A stretch of DNA of 13,023 nucleotides, from assembly GCA_003520545.1 (NCBI GenBank), contig DOUP01000190.1, positions 7,394 to 20,416 of the forward strand. The letters run 5' to 3'. This DNA is from Maritimibacter sp. (GTDB lineage: Bacteria > Pseudomonadota > Alphaproteobacteria > Rhodobacterales > Rhodobacteraceae). Both the position numbers and the translations under genes were made by a program. Positions 1 to 6,918 of the stretch are shown here, in pieces; position 1 is the stretch's first letter, and the number at the start of each line of letters is the position of its first letter. The notes below the pieces were generated by a model. That model did no database searches, was not told the DNA's origin, and saw nothing but the letters and a program-made list of their open reading frames with translations.

Positions 1-47
1 CCACCGCCGAAGCAATCCAGCGGGCGCAGGAATATAACCTGCTTTAG
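1..47 (+). CDS. 3' end of an unidentified upstream gene (partial)
   Basis: In the frame beginning at base 3, codons run without interruption to a TAG at 45-47 and read TAEAIQRAQEYNLL. The composition is plausible for the helical C-terminus of a real protein. Only 14 residues are visible, too few to assign a family. The same strand and a 69-base gap to rarA allow co-transcription, but the gap holds a strong hairpin. The call rests only on an open frame reaching the window edge, so it could be chance. Confidence 0.3.
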   Translation, partial: TAEAIQRAQEYNLL

Positions 48-78
48 GCACTCTTCTGCCATTAGACCCGTTTGTCTC

Positions 79-107
79 CCCGTCCGGTGCTGGTGAAGCC
101 CGGCGGG
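79..107 (+). promoter_or_regulatory. Stable hairpin directly upstream of rarA
   Basis: Bases 79-82 (CCCG) pair with 104-107 (CGGG), 84-87 (CCGG) with 100-103 (CCGG) and 89-91 (GCT) with 97-99 (AGC), leaving single-base bulges at T83 and T88 and a five-base loop GGTGA at 92-96. That is 11 pairs, ten of them G-C. The 3' arm ends one base before AAGGA (108-112), the probable ribosome binding site of rarA, so the structure abuts or partly hides it. No T run follows, so it is not a classical intrinsic terminator. The fold is seen in the sequence; a regulatory role is inferred. Confidence 0.4.
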
Positions 108-116
108 AAGGATTAG

Positions 117-1436
117 ATGTGGGGCATGGCTGATCTCTTCGATACCGCTGCGGCGCAAACACCGGACACTGGACCGCGCCCCTTGGCCGACCGTCTTCGG
201 CCCAAGGCGTTGTCCGAAGTGATCGGGCAGGAGGAGGTGCTGGGCGCCGACGGCCCGCTTGGCGTGATGTTGTCTTCTGGTTCCCTCGGGTCGCTCATCC
301 TCTGGGGTCCGCCGGGCGTGGGGAAAACCACTATCGCCCGTCTCCTGGCCGATGAGACCGACCTGCATTTCATCCAGATCAGCGCGATTTTCTCGGGCGT
401 GCCGGAGCTGCGCAAGGTTTTTGAGGCCGCGAAGATGCGCCGCCAGAACGGTAAGGGCACGCTGCTCTTCGTCGATGAAATCCACCGCTTCAACAAGGCG
501 CAGCAGGACAGCTTCCTGCCGCACATGGAGGACGGCACCATCCTCCTCGTCGGCGCGACGACCGAGAACCCGTCGTTCGAGCTGAATGCCGCCGTTCTAA
601 GTCGGTCGCAGGTGATCACGCTCAAGCGTCTGGAACCGGTCGATCTAGAACGCCTGATCCAACGCGCCGAGAAAGAGCTGGAGCGCGAATTGCCCCTGAC
701 CGGCGAGGCGCGCGAGGCCTTGGTGGAAATGGCCGACGGGGACGGGCGCACGATGCTGAATCTCGTCGAGCAGGTGATGGCGTGGACCAACGACGGCAAG
801 CTTGACCGGGACGCGCTGACCACCCGGCTCATGCGACGGGCCGCGCAATACGACAAATCGGGCGAGGCGCATTACAACCTGATCTCGGCGCTGCACAAAT
901 CCATCCGCGGCTCGGACCCGGACGCGGCGCTCTACTGGTTCGCGCGGATGCTCGAAGGCGGTGAAGACCCAAGGTTTCTCGCCCGTCGGCTGACACGCAT
1001 GGCGGTCGAGGACATCGGGCTTGCCGATCCGCAGGCCAACCAGATCTCCGTCGATGCCTGGGAGACCTATGAACGGCTCGGAAGCCCGGAAGGAGAGCTG
1101 GCGCTGGCGCAATCGGTGATCTACCTCGCCCTCGCGCCGAAATCGAACGCGGGCTACGTGGCCTACAAAGCGGCGCGCGCCGAGGCCAAGCAAAGCGGCT
1201 CGGCCCCGCCGCCAAAGCACATCCTGAATGCGCCGACCAGCATGATGAAAGATCAGGGGTATGGTGACGGATACCAATACGACCACGACGCAGAAGACGG
1301 GTTTTCGGGGCAGAATTATTTCCCCGACGACATGAAACGCCCGGTCTACTATGTGCCGGTCGAACGCGGCTTTGAACGCGAGCTGCGCAAGCGGGTGGAG
1401 TTCTTTGCCGGCCTGCGCTCCAAGCGGAACGGTTGA
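117..1436 (+). CDS. rarA: Replication-associated recombination protein A (RarA/MgsA, AAA+ ATPase)
   Basis: RarA (MgsA; relative of eukaryotic WRNIP1/Mgs1) is a tetrameric cytoplasmic AAA+ ATPase related to clamp-loader subunits that acts at stalled or gapped replication forks. In this 439-aa product Walker A (GPPGVGKTT) is at residues 64-72, Walker B (LLFVDE, followed by IHRF) at 116-121 and sensor 1 (GATTENPSF) at 146-154. The family's C-terminal region includes FARMLEGGEDPRFLARRL near residue 276 and ends in a conserved YVPVERGFERELRKR stretch. The length is typical. A TAG immediately precedes the ATG at 117, so the gene cannot begin further upstream. AAGGA at 108-112 lies 4 bases before this ATG. 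A second in-frame ATG at 126 (giving MADLFDT) resembles the usual start of relatives but would be 13 bases from AAGGA, so the start is uncertain by three codons. It is the first gene of a five-gene block. Confidence 0.96.
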   Translation: MWGMADLFDTAAAQTPDTGPRPLADRLRPKALSEVIGQEEVLGADGPLGVMLSSGSLGSLILWGPPGVGKTTIARLLADETDLHFIQISAIFSGVPELRKVFEAAKMRRQNGKGTLLFVDEIHRFNKAQQDSFLPHMEDGTILLVGATTENPSFELNAAVLSRSQVITLKRLEPVDLERLIQRAEKELERELPLTGEAREALVEMADGDGRTMLNLVEQVMAWTNDGKLDRDALTTRLMRRAAQYDKSGEAHYNLISALHKSIRGSDPDAALYWFARMLEGGEDPRFLARRLTRMAVEDIGLADPQANQISVDAWETYERLGSPEGELALAQSVIYLALAPKSNAGYVAYKAARAEAKQSGSAPPPKHILNAPTSMMKDQGYGDGYQYDHDAEDGFSGQNYFPDDMKRPVYYVPVERGFERELRKRVEFFAGLRSKRNG

Positions 1437-1466
1437 CAGGCGCGCCTGCCTGCGAGACAGGAAACC

Positions 1467-1844
1467 ATGATCCAGACACTTCTTTCCGTTGCCGCCGGAG
1501 GCGCTATAGGCGCAAGCCTGCGCTACCTGACGAACGTCGGCGCAACCCGCGCCTTTGGCGTGGGGTTTCCGATGGGCACGATGATCGTCAACATCGTCGG
1601 CTCGTTTGCCATGGGGGTGCTGTTCGTGGTTCTGGCCAAGAAGGGTGGGACTGCCTATGCGCCCTTCCTGATGACCGGCATCCTTGGCGGCTTCACCACG
1701 TTCTCCGCCTTTTCGCTCGACACGCTGACCCTGTTTGAAAGGGGCGAAGTCGGGAGTGCGGCGTTTTACGTCGCGCTGTCGGTCGGCCTGTCACTTGCCG
1801 CGCTGGTGATCGGGGCCTTTATCGCACGAGGAGTGTTCGCATGA
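1467..1844 (+). CDS. crcB: Fluoride ion channel CrcB/Fluc
   Basis: CrcB/Fluc proteins are small inner-membrane channels that let fluoride leave the cell; single-gene forms work as antiparallel (dual-topology) homodimers. The 125-aa product is of normal length with four hydrophobic segments (about 4-20, 35-57, 64-84 and 98-120). Family marks include GASLRY at 15-20, GTMIVNIVGSF at 37-47 with the conserved pore Asn42, and GGFTTFSAFSLD at 74-85 carrying the phenylalanine pair F79/F82. Only one copy is present, which fits a homodimer rather than a two-gene heterodimer. The ATG is 30 bases after rarA, with CAGGA at 1458-1462 as a close ribosome site. The stop shares ATGA with the next gene. No fluoride riboswitch fits in the 30-base gap, so expression probably follows the block. 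Confidence 0.96.
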   Translation: MIQTLLSVAAGGAIGASLRYLTNVGATRAFGVGFPMGTMIVNIVGSFAMGVLFVVLAKKGGTAYAPFLMTGILGGFTTFSAFSLDTLTLFERGEVGSAAFYVALSVGLSLAALVIGAFIARGVFA

Positions 1845-2893
1845 GCAAGGTGCAGACGATAACCGTGGCCAAGGGCGACGGAGACCAAAGGCTCGACCGC
1901 TGGTTTCGCCGCCAGTTCCCGCATGTGCCGCAAGGCCGGATCGAGAAGATGTGCCGCAAGGGCGAAATCCGGGTCGACGGCGGACGGGTAAAAGGCGCGA
2001 CGCGCGTGGAAGAGGGGCAGGAGGTGCGCATCCCACCGCTCCCTGATCCCGGCACCGCGCCTGCGCCCGCCCAACCAAGGATCAGCGACGCCGATGCGCG
2101 CATGATCCAGGACAGCGTGATCTACCGCGACGACCATATCATCGCGCTGAACAAGCCGCCGGGGCTGCCGACGCAGGGCGGCTCGAAGCAGACGCGCCAT
2201 GTGGACGGGCTGGCCGAGGCGCTCAAGTTCGGGCTGGACGAGAAACCGCGCCTCGTGCACCGGTTGGACAAGGATACCTCCGGCGTCCTTCTGCTCGCCC
2301 GGACCCGCGCCGTTGCCAAGTCCCTGACGGACGCCTTCCGGCACCGCGATACGCGCAAGATCTACTGGGCCGTGGTGGCTGGCGTTCCGCTCCCCCGCAT
2401 GGGCACCGTGAAATGGGGGTTGATGAAAGCCCCCGGACACGGCGCGCGTGGCGAAGGGGAGAAGATGATCTGCATCCACCCGGGCGAGGTGCAAAACACC
2501 GAAGGCGCGAAACGGGCGGAAACCGATTACGCGGTGATCGAAAACCTTGCGCAACGGGCCGCCTGGGTCGCCCTGGTCCCGGTTACGGGCCGCACCCACC
2601 AGCTTCGCGCGCATATGGCCGAGCTGGGGCACCCCATCGTGGGTGACGGCAAGTACGGCGGCTCCGGGCAGGAGAACCTTGGCGATGGCTGGGGGGCAAT
2701 GCTGGGCGGCGAGATTTCCAAGAAACTGCACTTGCACGCCCGCTCCATCGAGATCGAGCATCCGGTGACGCGCAAGGCCCTTCGAGTCGAAGCGGAGTTG
2801 CCGGAGCACATGGCACGGACCTGGGAGCAGCTTGGCTTCCGAGTGGCGGAAGCGCCGGACGATCCCTTCGAGGATGACGAATGGACCCCCTGA
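1841..2893 (+). CDS. rluC: RluA-family 23S rRNA pseudouridine synthase (RluC-type)
   Basis: The enzyme isomerises uridine to pseudouridine in RNA. The RluC-type layout, an N-terminal S4 RNA-binding domain (about residues 16-65) followed by the RluA catalytic fold, suggests 23S rRNA as substrate; E. coli RluC modifies positions 955, 2504 and 2580. The catalytic motif HRLDKDTSG is at 140-148 with Asp143 as the nucleophile, and a second family motif, VTGRTHQLRAH, lies near residue 250. An Ala/Pro-rich linker (about 68-80) joins the two domains. The protein is 350 aa, and its acidic tail (FEDDE) is encoded by the bases that also form the ribosome site of the next gene. GAGGAG at 1828-1833 lies 7 bases before the ATG, which overlaps the crcB stop in ATGA. 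The exact rRNA target (RluC rather than RluD or another paralogue) is not decided by the sequence. Confidence 0.92.
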   Translation: MSKVQTITVAKGDGDQRLDRWFRRQFPHVPQGRIEKMCRKGEIRVDGGRVKGATRVEEGQEVRIPPLPDPGTAPAPAQPRISDADARMIQDSVIYRDDHIIALNKPPGLPTQGGSKQTRHVDGLAEALKFGLDEKPRLVHRLDKDTSGVLLLARTRAVAKSLTDAFRHRDTRKIYWAVVAGVPLPRMGTVKWGLMKAPGHGARGEGEKMICIHPGEVQNTEGAKRAETDYAVIENLAQRAAWVALVPVTGRTHQLRAHMAELGHPIVGDGKYGGSGQENLGDGWGAMLGGEISKKLHLHARSIEIEHPVTRKALRVEAELPEHMARTWEQLGFRVAEAPDDPFEDDEWTP

Positions 2894-3555
2894 GGCTTGT
2901 CATCTTCGACGTCGATGGCACCCTGATCGACAGTCAATACGCCATCGTCGAAGCGATGGAGCAGGCTGCGCACCGTAGCCGGCTTGCGCCACCGTCTCGT
3001 GAGGACACGCTATCGGTCGTCGGGCTGTCACTGGGGGACGCGATTGCCAGGCTTTACACGGACCAAGCCGACGATGTTCAAACCGGGATGATCGCGGCCT
3101 ACCGCGAAGCCTACATGCAGGCGCGCACCCACGACGGGGCGCCGCCGTTCTTTGCGGGCGCATTGGACACGATCCAAGCGCTCCAGGCGCGTGATACCGT
3201 TCTGTTGGGCACGGCCACGGGGATGTCGCGGCGGGGTATGACCCGGATCATCGAGGCATATGGCCTTCACGGCGTGTTCGCGACGATGCAAACCGCAGAC
3301 GACCACCCATCCAAACCCGACCCGGCAATGGTCCTCGCGGCCCTGCGCGATACCGGCGTAGACGCGGCCCAAGCGGCCTTTGTCGGAGATACGGTTTATG
3401 ACATCGAGGCGGGACGGGCCGCCGGGGTCTTTACCATCGGGGTGACTTGGGGGTACCACGCCGCCGATGAGCTTTGGGCGGCAGGGGCCAATAAGGTGAT
3501 CGACACCTTTTCGGACCTCACACCGACCCTCGATGAATACTGGAGCAAGCCATGA
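2881..3555 (+). CDS. HAD-superfamily phosphatase (phosphoglycolate phosphatase-like, subfamily IA)
   Basis: A soluble haloacid-dehalogenase-type phosphohydrolase of 224 aa. All four HAD motifs are visible: DVDGT at 10-14 (nucleophile Asp10, acid/base Asp12), the motif II threonine in GTATG (most likely Thr113), Lys145 in SKPDPAM and the acidic motif GDTVYD at 169-174. A helical cap (about residues 18-90) lies between motifs I and II, as in subfamily IA enzymes such as Gph. The natural substrate cannot be told from sequence; phosphoglycolate or another small sugar phosphate is possible. The gene overlaps rluC by 13 bases. GAGGA at 2870-2874, inside rluC, is 6 bases before the ATG and supports this start. 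The stop overlaps the next start in ATGA, so translation of the two is likely coupled. Confidence 0.92.
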   Translation: MDPLRLVIFDVDGTLIDSQYAIVEAMEQAAHRSRLAPPSREDTLSVVGLSLGDAIARLYTDQADDVQTGMIAAYREAYMQARTHDGAPPFFAGALDTIQALQARDTVLLGTATGMSRRGMTRIIEAYGLHGVFATMQTADDHPSKPDPAMVLAALRDTGVDAAQAAFVGDTVYDIEAGRAAGVFTIGVTWGYHAADELWAAGANKVIDTFSDLTPTLDEYWSKP

Positions 3556-4262
3556 CCGAGTGGGCCCCGAAACGTTTCTGGACCGAGACCAGGGCAGACG
3601 CCTGTGAGGGCGGCTATACGGTGTATCTCGATAGCCGAACCGTCAAGACGCCGGCGAAGACCGCGTTCGTCGTCCCCACGCCTGAGCTGGCCGAAGCCTG
3701 CGCCGCTGAGTGGCACGCGCAGGAAGAGCACATCAATCCGGCGGACATGCCGATGACCCGGATGGTGAACTCGGCACTCGACAAGGTGGCGACCCAGCAC
3801 GCGGAGGTTGCCACGCTTCTGGCAGCTTACGGGGACAGCGACCTGGTCTGTTACCGTGCCGACTATCCCGAGACCCTGGTGGCGCGCCAGGCAGAGCACT
3901 GGGACCCGCTTCTGGAGTGGGCGGAGGAGACCTTTGGAGCGCGTCTGATCCCAAGAACGGGGATCATGTACGAAGCCCAGAACGCCGAAGCCGTGGCCAG
4001 GCTTGAAGCCGAAGTTCATGCGTTGGATGCCTTCCGCTTGGCGGCCTTCCACGACCTTGTTTCGCTTTCCGGCTCTCTCGTGATTGCCCTTGCGGTGACC
4101 CAAGGTCACCTTGACCCCGAGCAGGCGTGGAATCTGTCCCGCCTCGACGAGGAATGGCAGATCGAGCAATGGGGAGACGACGAGGAAGCGTCGGAACACG
4201 CCGCGCGCAAAAAACAGGCTTTTCTTGATGCGGCGCATTTTTTTCGACTGGCCGATCAATGA
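3552..4262 (+). CDS. ATP12-family F1-ATPase assembly chaperone
   Basis: Members of the ATP12 family bind newly made F1 alpha subunit and keep it from aggregating until it pairs with beta. The yeast mitochondrial protein defines this role, and alphaproteobacteria, the mitochondrial ancestor group, carry homologues; it would act in the cytoplasm here. The 236-aa product shows the family's N-terminal KRFW (7-10) and LDSRTVKTPAK (26-36), a central SALDKVATQ stretch, and the highly conserved C-terminal motif RLDEEWQIEQWGDDEEA (197-213). There is no signal or targeting peptide, as expected in a bacterium. GGAG at 3542-3545 lies 6 bases before the ATG, which overlaps the HAD gene stop. It is the last gene of the block. 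No ATP synthase genes are in the window, so the functional link comes from family knowledge. No intrinsic terminator follows it. Confidence 0.95.
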   Translation: MTEWAPKRFWTETRADACEGGYTVYLDSRTVKTPAKTAFVVPTPELAEACAAEWHAQEEHINPADMPMTRMVNSALDKVATQHAEVATLLAAYGDSDLVCYRADYPETLVARQAEHWDPLLEWAEETFGARLIPRTGIMYEAQNAEAVARLEAEVHALDAFRLAAFHDLVSLSGSLVIALAVTQGHLDPEQAWNLSRLDEEWQIEQWGDDEEASEHAARKKQAFLDAAHFFRLADQ

Positions 4263-4473
4263 TTCTTGCCAACCACGCGGCAAAGTCACCGAAATTCAAT
4301 AGTTTACAGACGCTTAAGTAAATAGGGCGAATCTGGCTTGGACTTGACGCCCATGCGGGAATTTGCCCAAACTCTTTGAATGGAGGGGGTGTCTCCCCGT
4401 TCCTCGTATCGCTACCGGCCACAGCGTCGGACCATAACGCCCGAAACGGGCGACATATCAGGAAGAGGTAAAC
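4263..4473 (+). promoter_or_regulatory. Intergenic region upstream of aapJ: likely promoter and leader
   Basis: This is the longest non-coding stretch in the window and the only plausible home for the aap/bzt promoter. Its first 60 bases are AT-rich compared with the surroundings (around 4291-4326). TTGACG at 4344-4349 is a good -35-like hexamer, but no convincing -10 sits 16-18 bases downstream, so the exact promoter is unsure. GG/GC spacing of the sigma-54 type was looked for near 4335-4352 and not found. A short GGGG/CCCC (or GGAG/CTCC) stem is possible at 4382-4398. AGGAAGAGG at 4460-4468 is the aapJ ribosome site. No intrinsic terminator for the preceding genes is visible. Confidence 0.4.
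4438..4452 (+). promoter_or_regulatory. Perfect leader hairpin before the aapJ ribosome site
   Basis: CGCCCG at 4438-4443 and CGGGCG at 4447-4452 form a perfect six-pair G/C stem around an AAA loop. It ends 7 bases before AGGAAGAGG, the aapJ ribosome site, and 21 bases before the ATG. The stem does not include the ribosome site, so it may protect the 5' end of the message or space the leader rather than block translation. The pairing is seen directly; any role is inferred. Confidence 0.4.
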
Positions 4474-5490
4474 ATGAAAAAATCCGTATTTCTCGGCGCG
4501 CTGGCCGTGACCGGCATGATCGCCGGCACCGCAGGTGCCGCGACGCTGGATGACGTAAAAGCACGCGGCTCGCTCAAATGCGGGTCCAACTCGGGCCTCA
4601 CCGGCTTTGCTGCGCCCAACGCGAACGGCGTATGGGAAGGTTTCGACGTGGCCCTGTGCCGCGCTGTCGCCGCCGCCGTTCTGGGTGATCCGCAGGCCGC
4701 CGAATTCGTGCCGACGACCCCGAAGACCCGTTTCACCGCGCTCGCTTCCGGCGAAGTCGACATGCTGGTGCGCAACACCACCTGGACCCTGTCGCGTGAC
4801 GTGGACCTGAAATTCACCTTCACCGGCGTGAACTACTACGACGGTCAGGGGTTCATGGTGCCCAAGGCGCTGGGCGTGTCCTCGGCCAAGGAACTCGACG
4901 GCGCGACCGTCTGTATCCAGACCGGCACCACCACCGAGCTCAACCTCGCGGATTTCTTCCGCACCAACAACATGAGCTACGAGCCGGTTCCGATCGAAAC
5001 CAACGCCGAAGCGCAGCAGCAGTACCTCGCGGGCGCCTGTGACGTGTATACCACGGATGCCTCTGGCCTCGCCGCGACCCGCGCATCTTTTGAAACGCCG
5101 GGCGATCACACGATCCTGCCGGAAATCATTTCGAAAGAGCCGCTCGGTCCGCTCGTGCGCCATGGCGACGATGAATGGGCCGACGTCGTCCGCTGGACCC
5201 TGAACGCCCTGGTTGCTGCTGAAGAGTTCGGCATCACGTCGACCAACATCGAGGAACTGGCCAAAGGCACCGACAACCCGGAGATCAACCGTATCCTGGG
5301 CACTGAAGGCACCATGGGCGAAATGCTCGGCCTGGACGCTGACTGGGCCAAGAACGCGATCATGGCCGGCGGTAACTACGGCGAGATCTTTGAAAAGAAC
5401 ATCGGTGAGTCCACGCCGATCGGACTTGCGCGCGGGCTGAACGCGCAGTGGAAAGACGGCGGTCTTCAGTACTCGCCGCCGTTCCGCTAA
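4474..5490 (+). CDS. aapJ: General L-amino acid ABC transporter, periplasmic binding protein AapJ/BztA
   Basis: This is the periplasmic solute receptor of a polar amino acid importer. AapJ of Rhizobium is a broad L-amino-acid receptor, and BztA, its Rhodobacter counterpart, serves glutamate, glutamine, aspartate and asparagine. The 338-aa precursor has a Sec signal peptide: KK at 2-3, a hydrophobic core at about 5-18 and a likely cut after AGA22. The mature family-3 binding domain begins TLDDVKARGSLKCG and includes GFDVALCRAVAAAVLGD, the RNTTWTLSRD block near residue 100 and the ending GLQYSPPFR. Length and motifs match AapJ rather than shorter HisJ/GlnH-type proteins. AGGAAGAGG lies 5 bases before the ATG. 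Codons are strongly C/G-ending, in keeping with high expression. A terminator-like hairpin follows the gene. Exact substrates cannot be read from sequence. Confidence 0.95.
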   Translation: MKKSVFLGALAVTGMIAGTAGAATLDDVKARGSLKCGSNSGLTGFAAPNANGVWEGFDVALCRAVAAAVLGDPQAAEFVPTTPKTRFTALASGEVDMLVRNTTWTLSRDVDLKFTFTGVNYYDGQGFMVPKALGVSSAKELDGATVCIQTGTTTELNLADFFRTNNMSYEPVPIETNAEAQQQYLAGACDVYTTDASGLAATRASFETPGDHTILPEIISKEPLGPLVRHGDDEWADVVRWTLNALVAAEEFGITSTNIEELAKGTDNPEINRILGTEGTMGEMLGLDADWAKNAIMAGGNYGEIFEKNIGESTPIGLARGLNAQWKDGGLQYSPPFR

Positions 5491-5500
5491 GGCACACCAA

Positions 5501-5528
5501 GGGCGCGGGGGAAACCTCGCGCCCTTTT
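5501..5528 (+). terminator. Intrinsic terminator/attenuator between aapJ and aapQ
   Basis: GGGCGCG (5501-5507) pairs with CGCGCCC (5518-5524), continued by GGG (5508-5510) against CCT (5515-5517, one G-U pair), capped by a GAAA tetraloop at 5511-5514 and followed by TTTT at 5525-5528. A ten-pair stem starting 10 bases after the aapJ stop, inside an operon, is the usual design for partial termination and 3'-end protection, giving more binding-protein mRNA than permease mRNA. The T run is short, so read-through should be substantial. The structure is seen; the effect is inferred from comparable ABC operons. Confidence 0.75.
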
Positions 5529-5612
5529 CCTTCCAGGGACAACAACAGCTCTCGGACGCAAGACGCGGACCAATTCGCGCACAGAATGATCCGAGGACGA
5601 CGGGGAACACAT

Positions 5613-6917
5613 ATGGCCACTACGACCGACCCGAAGGGCGGCAGCTTCCGTCTATCCATGCTGCTCTACGACAGCAGGTATCGGTCCGCGACGATCCAGA
5701 TCGTCGCGTTGATCGGGTTTCTCATCCTTATCGGCTGGCTGGTATCGAACACGGTTCAGAACCTTGCCGAACTCGGGAAATCCGTTGGGTTCGGGTTCCT
5801 GGGCGAACGCGCCGGGTATGATATCAACCAGCGCCTTCTCGACTACGATTCAAACGACAGCCACCTCCGCGCCAGCCTCATCGGGCTTTTGAATACGTTG
5901 CTGATCGCGGTGCTGGGCTGTATCGCCGCGACGGTTGTCGGCGTCATCGTTGGTGTGCTGCGCCTGTCGCAGAACTGGCTCGTCGCACGGATCATGACCG
6001 TCTACGTCGAAATGTTCCGCAACGTGCCGGTGCTCCTCTGGATCGTGCTGTCGATGGCGATCATGATCGAAACGCTGCCGCCGCCCTCTGCATTCCGCGG
6101 CGAGGACCCTGCGGCCAGCATGATCGTCAGTGATAGCGTGGCGCTGACGAACCGTGGCGTCTACGTTCCGGAACCGCTTTTTGGCCGGATGGACGAAGAG
6201 GGTGCATATACCTCCTGGCGGCACAGCCTGGGGGATGTTCACCTGTTCGGCGACTCGCCGGTTCGGTTCGACGTGAGCCTCGATCTCGTCGCTATTCTTG
6301 CCATCCTTATCGCCGGTCTGCTCGTCTCGGGCCTCGTCAAACACCGGGCGGACCGCATTCAAAACGCCACCGGCGTCAGGCCAAGGACATGGTATTGGCG
6401 ATGGGGAGTCGTCGTGATCCCGCTTCTCCTCCTGCTCTGGGTGCTCGGGTTCTACCTCGGCAAACCAGAATTGCGCGGTTTCAACTTCCAGGGTGGCACA
6501 CACCTCAGGAATTCCTTCATCGCGCTTTGGCTGGCGCTCTCGCTCTACACGGCGGCCTTTATCGCCGAGATCGTGCGCGGCGGCATTCTCGCCATTTCGC
6601 ACGGTCAGACCGAAGCCGCGGCCGCGCTCGGTCTCCGATCGCGCCGGATCATGTCGCTGGTGGTGTTGCCGCAGGCGCTGCGGGTCATCATCCCGCCGCT
6701 GATTTCGCAGTATCTGAACCTGACCAAGAATTCCTCGCTTGCCATCGCGGTCGGCTACATGGACCTGACCGGCACGCTGATGGGCATCACGCTCAACCAG
6801 ACGGGACGGGAGTTGGAGACGGTACTGCTCACGATGCTCATCTACCTCCTGATTTCGCTCGCAATCTCCGGTGCGATGAACGTCTACAACAATTCCGTCA
6901 AGCTGAAGGAGCGCTGA
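5613..6917 (+). CDS. aapQ: General L-amino acid ABC transporter, permease AapQ/BztB
   Basis: One of the two inner-membrane permeases of the importer. The frame is open from well before the gene, but ATG 5613 (MATTTDPKGG) is preferred: GGGGAA at 5602-5607 precedes it at 5 bases and it gives 434 aa, close to family length. An ATG at 5586 is a weaker alternative. TM1 spans about 28-48. The family signature NTLLIAVLG (from 94) and VEMFRNVPVLLW (132-143) mark the first part of the HisM/GlnP-type fold. A long soluble stretch, about 153-220, follows, then more membrane helices (about 223-242, 265-283 and 300-321). The EAA loop that docks to the ATPase is at 334-353 (EAAAALG ending in LP). The soluble insert and extra N-terminal helix separate AapQ/BztB from short permeases. 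It lies downstream of the attenuator and 1 base before aapM. Confidence 0.94.
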   Translation: MATTTDPKGGSFRLSMLLYDSRYRSATIQIVALIGFLILIGWLVSNTVQNLAELGKSVGFGFLGERAGYDINQRLLDYDSNDSHLRASLIGLLNTLLIAVLGCIAATVVGVIVGVLRLSQNWLVARIMTVYVEMFRNVPVLLWIVLSMAIMIETLPPPSAFRGEDPAASMIVSDSVALTNRGVYVPEPLFGRMDEEGAYTSWRHSLGDVHLFGDSPVRFDVSLDLVAILAILIAGLLVSGLVKHRADRIQNATGVRPRTWYWRWGVVVIPLLLLLWVLGFYLGKPELRGFNFQGGTHLRNSFIALWLALSLYTAAFIAEIVRGGILAISHGQTEAAAALGLRSRRIMSLVVLPQALRVIIPPLISQYLNLTKNSSLAIAVGYMDLTGTLMGITLNQTGRELETVLLTMLIYLLISLAISGAMNVYNNSVKLKER

Positions 6918-6918
6918 G

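Noticed and set aside
1437..1466. Possible fluoride riboswitch before crcB.
   Set aside because: Only 30 bases are available, too short for the aptamer, and its conserved elements are absent. The CCTG/CAGG pair near the ribosome site has only four base pairs.
1766..2809. A 347-codon minus-strand open frame antisense to rluC.
   Set aside because: It is the GC-driven shadow of the pseudouridine synthase; no family resemblance and no ribosome site of note.
4331..4356. Sigma-54 type promoter before aapJ, expected if nitrogen control were direct.
   Set aside because: The GG and GC dinucleotides do not fall at the required 10-base spacing; no acceptable match was found by eye.
3964..5610. A 548-codon open frame on the minus strand, antisense to the end of the ATP12 gene, the intergenic region and all of aapJ.
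   Set aside because: The + strand here has clear genes with intact motifs, ribosome sites and a signal peptide. The antisense frame is rich in Arg/Gly/His/Pro with no recognisable domain, as expected for the complement of high-GC codons; it also runs through the promoter region.
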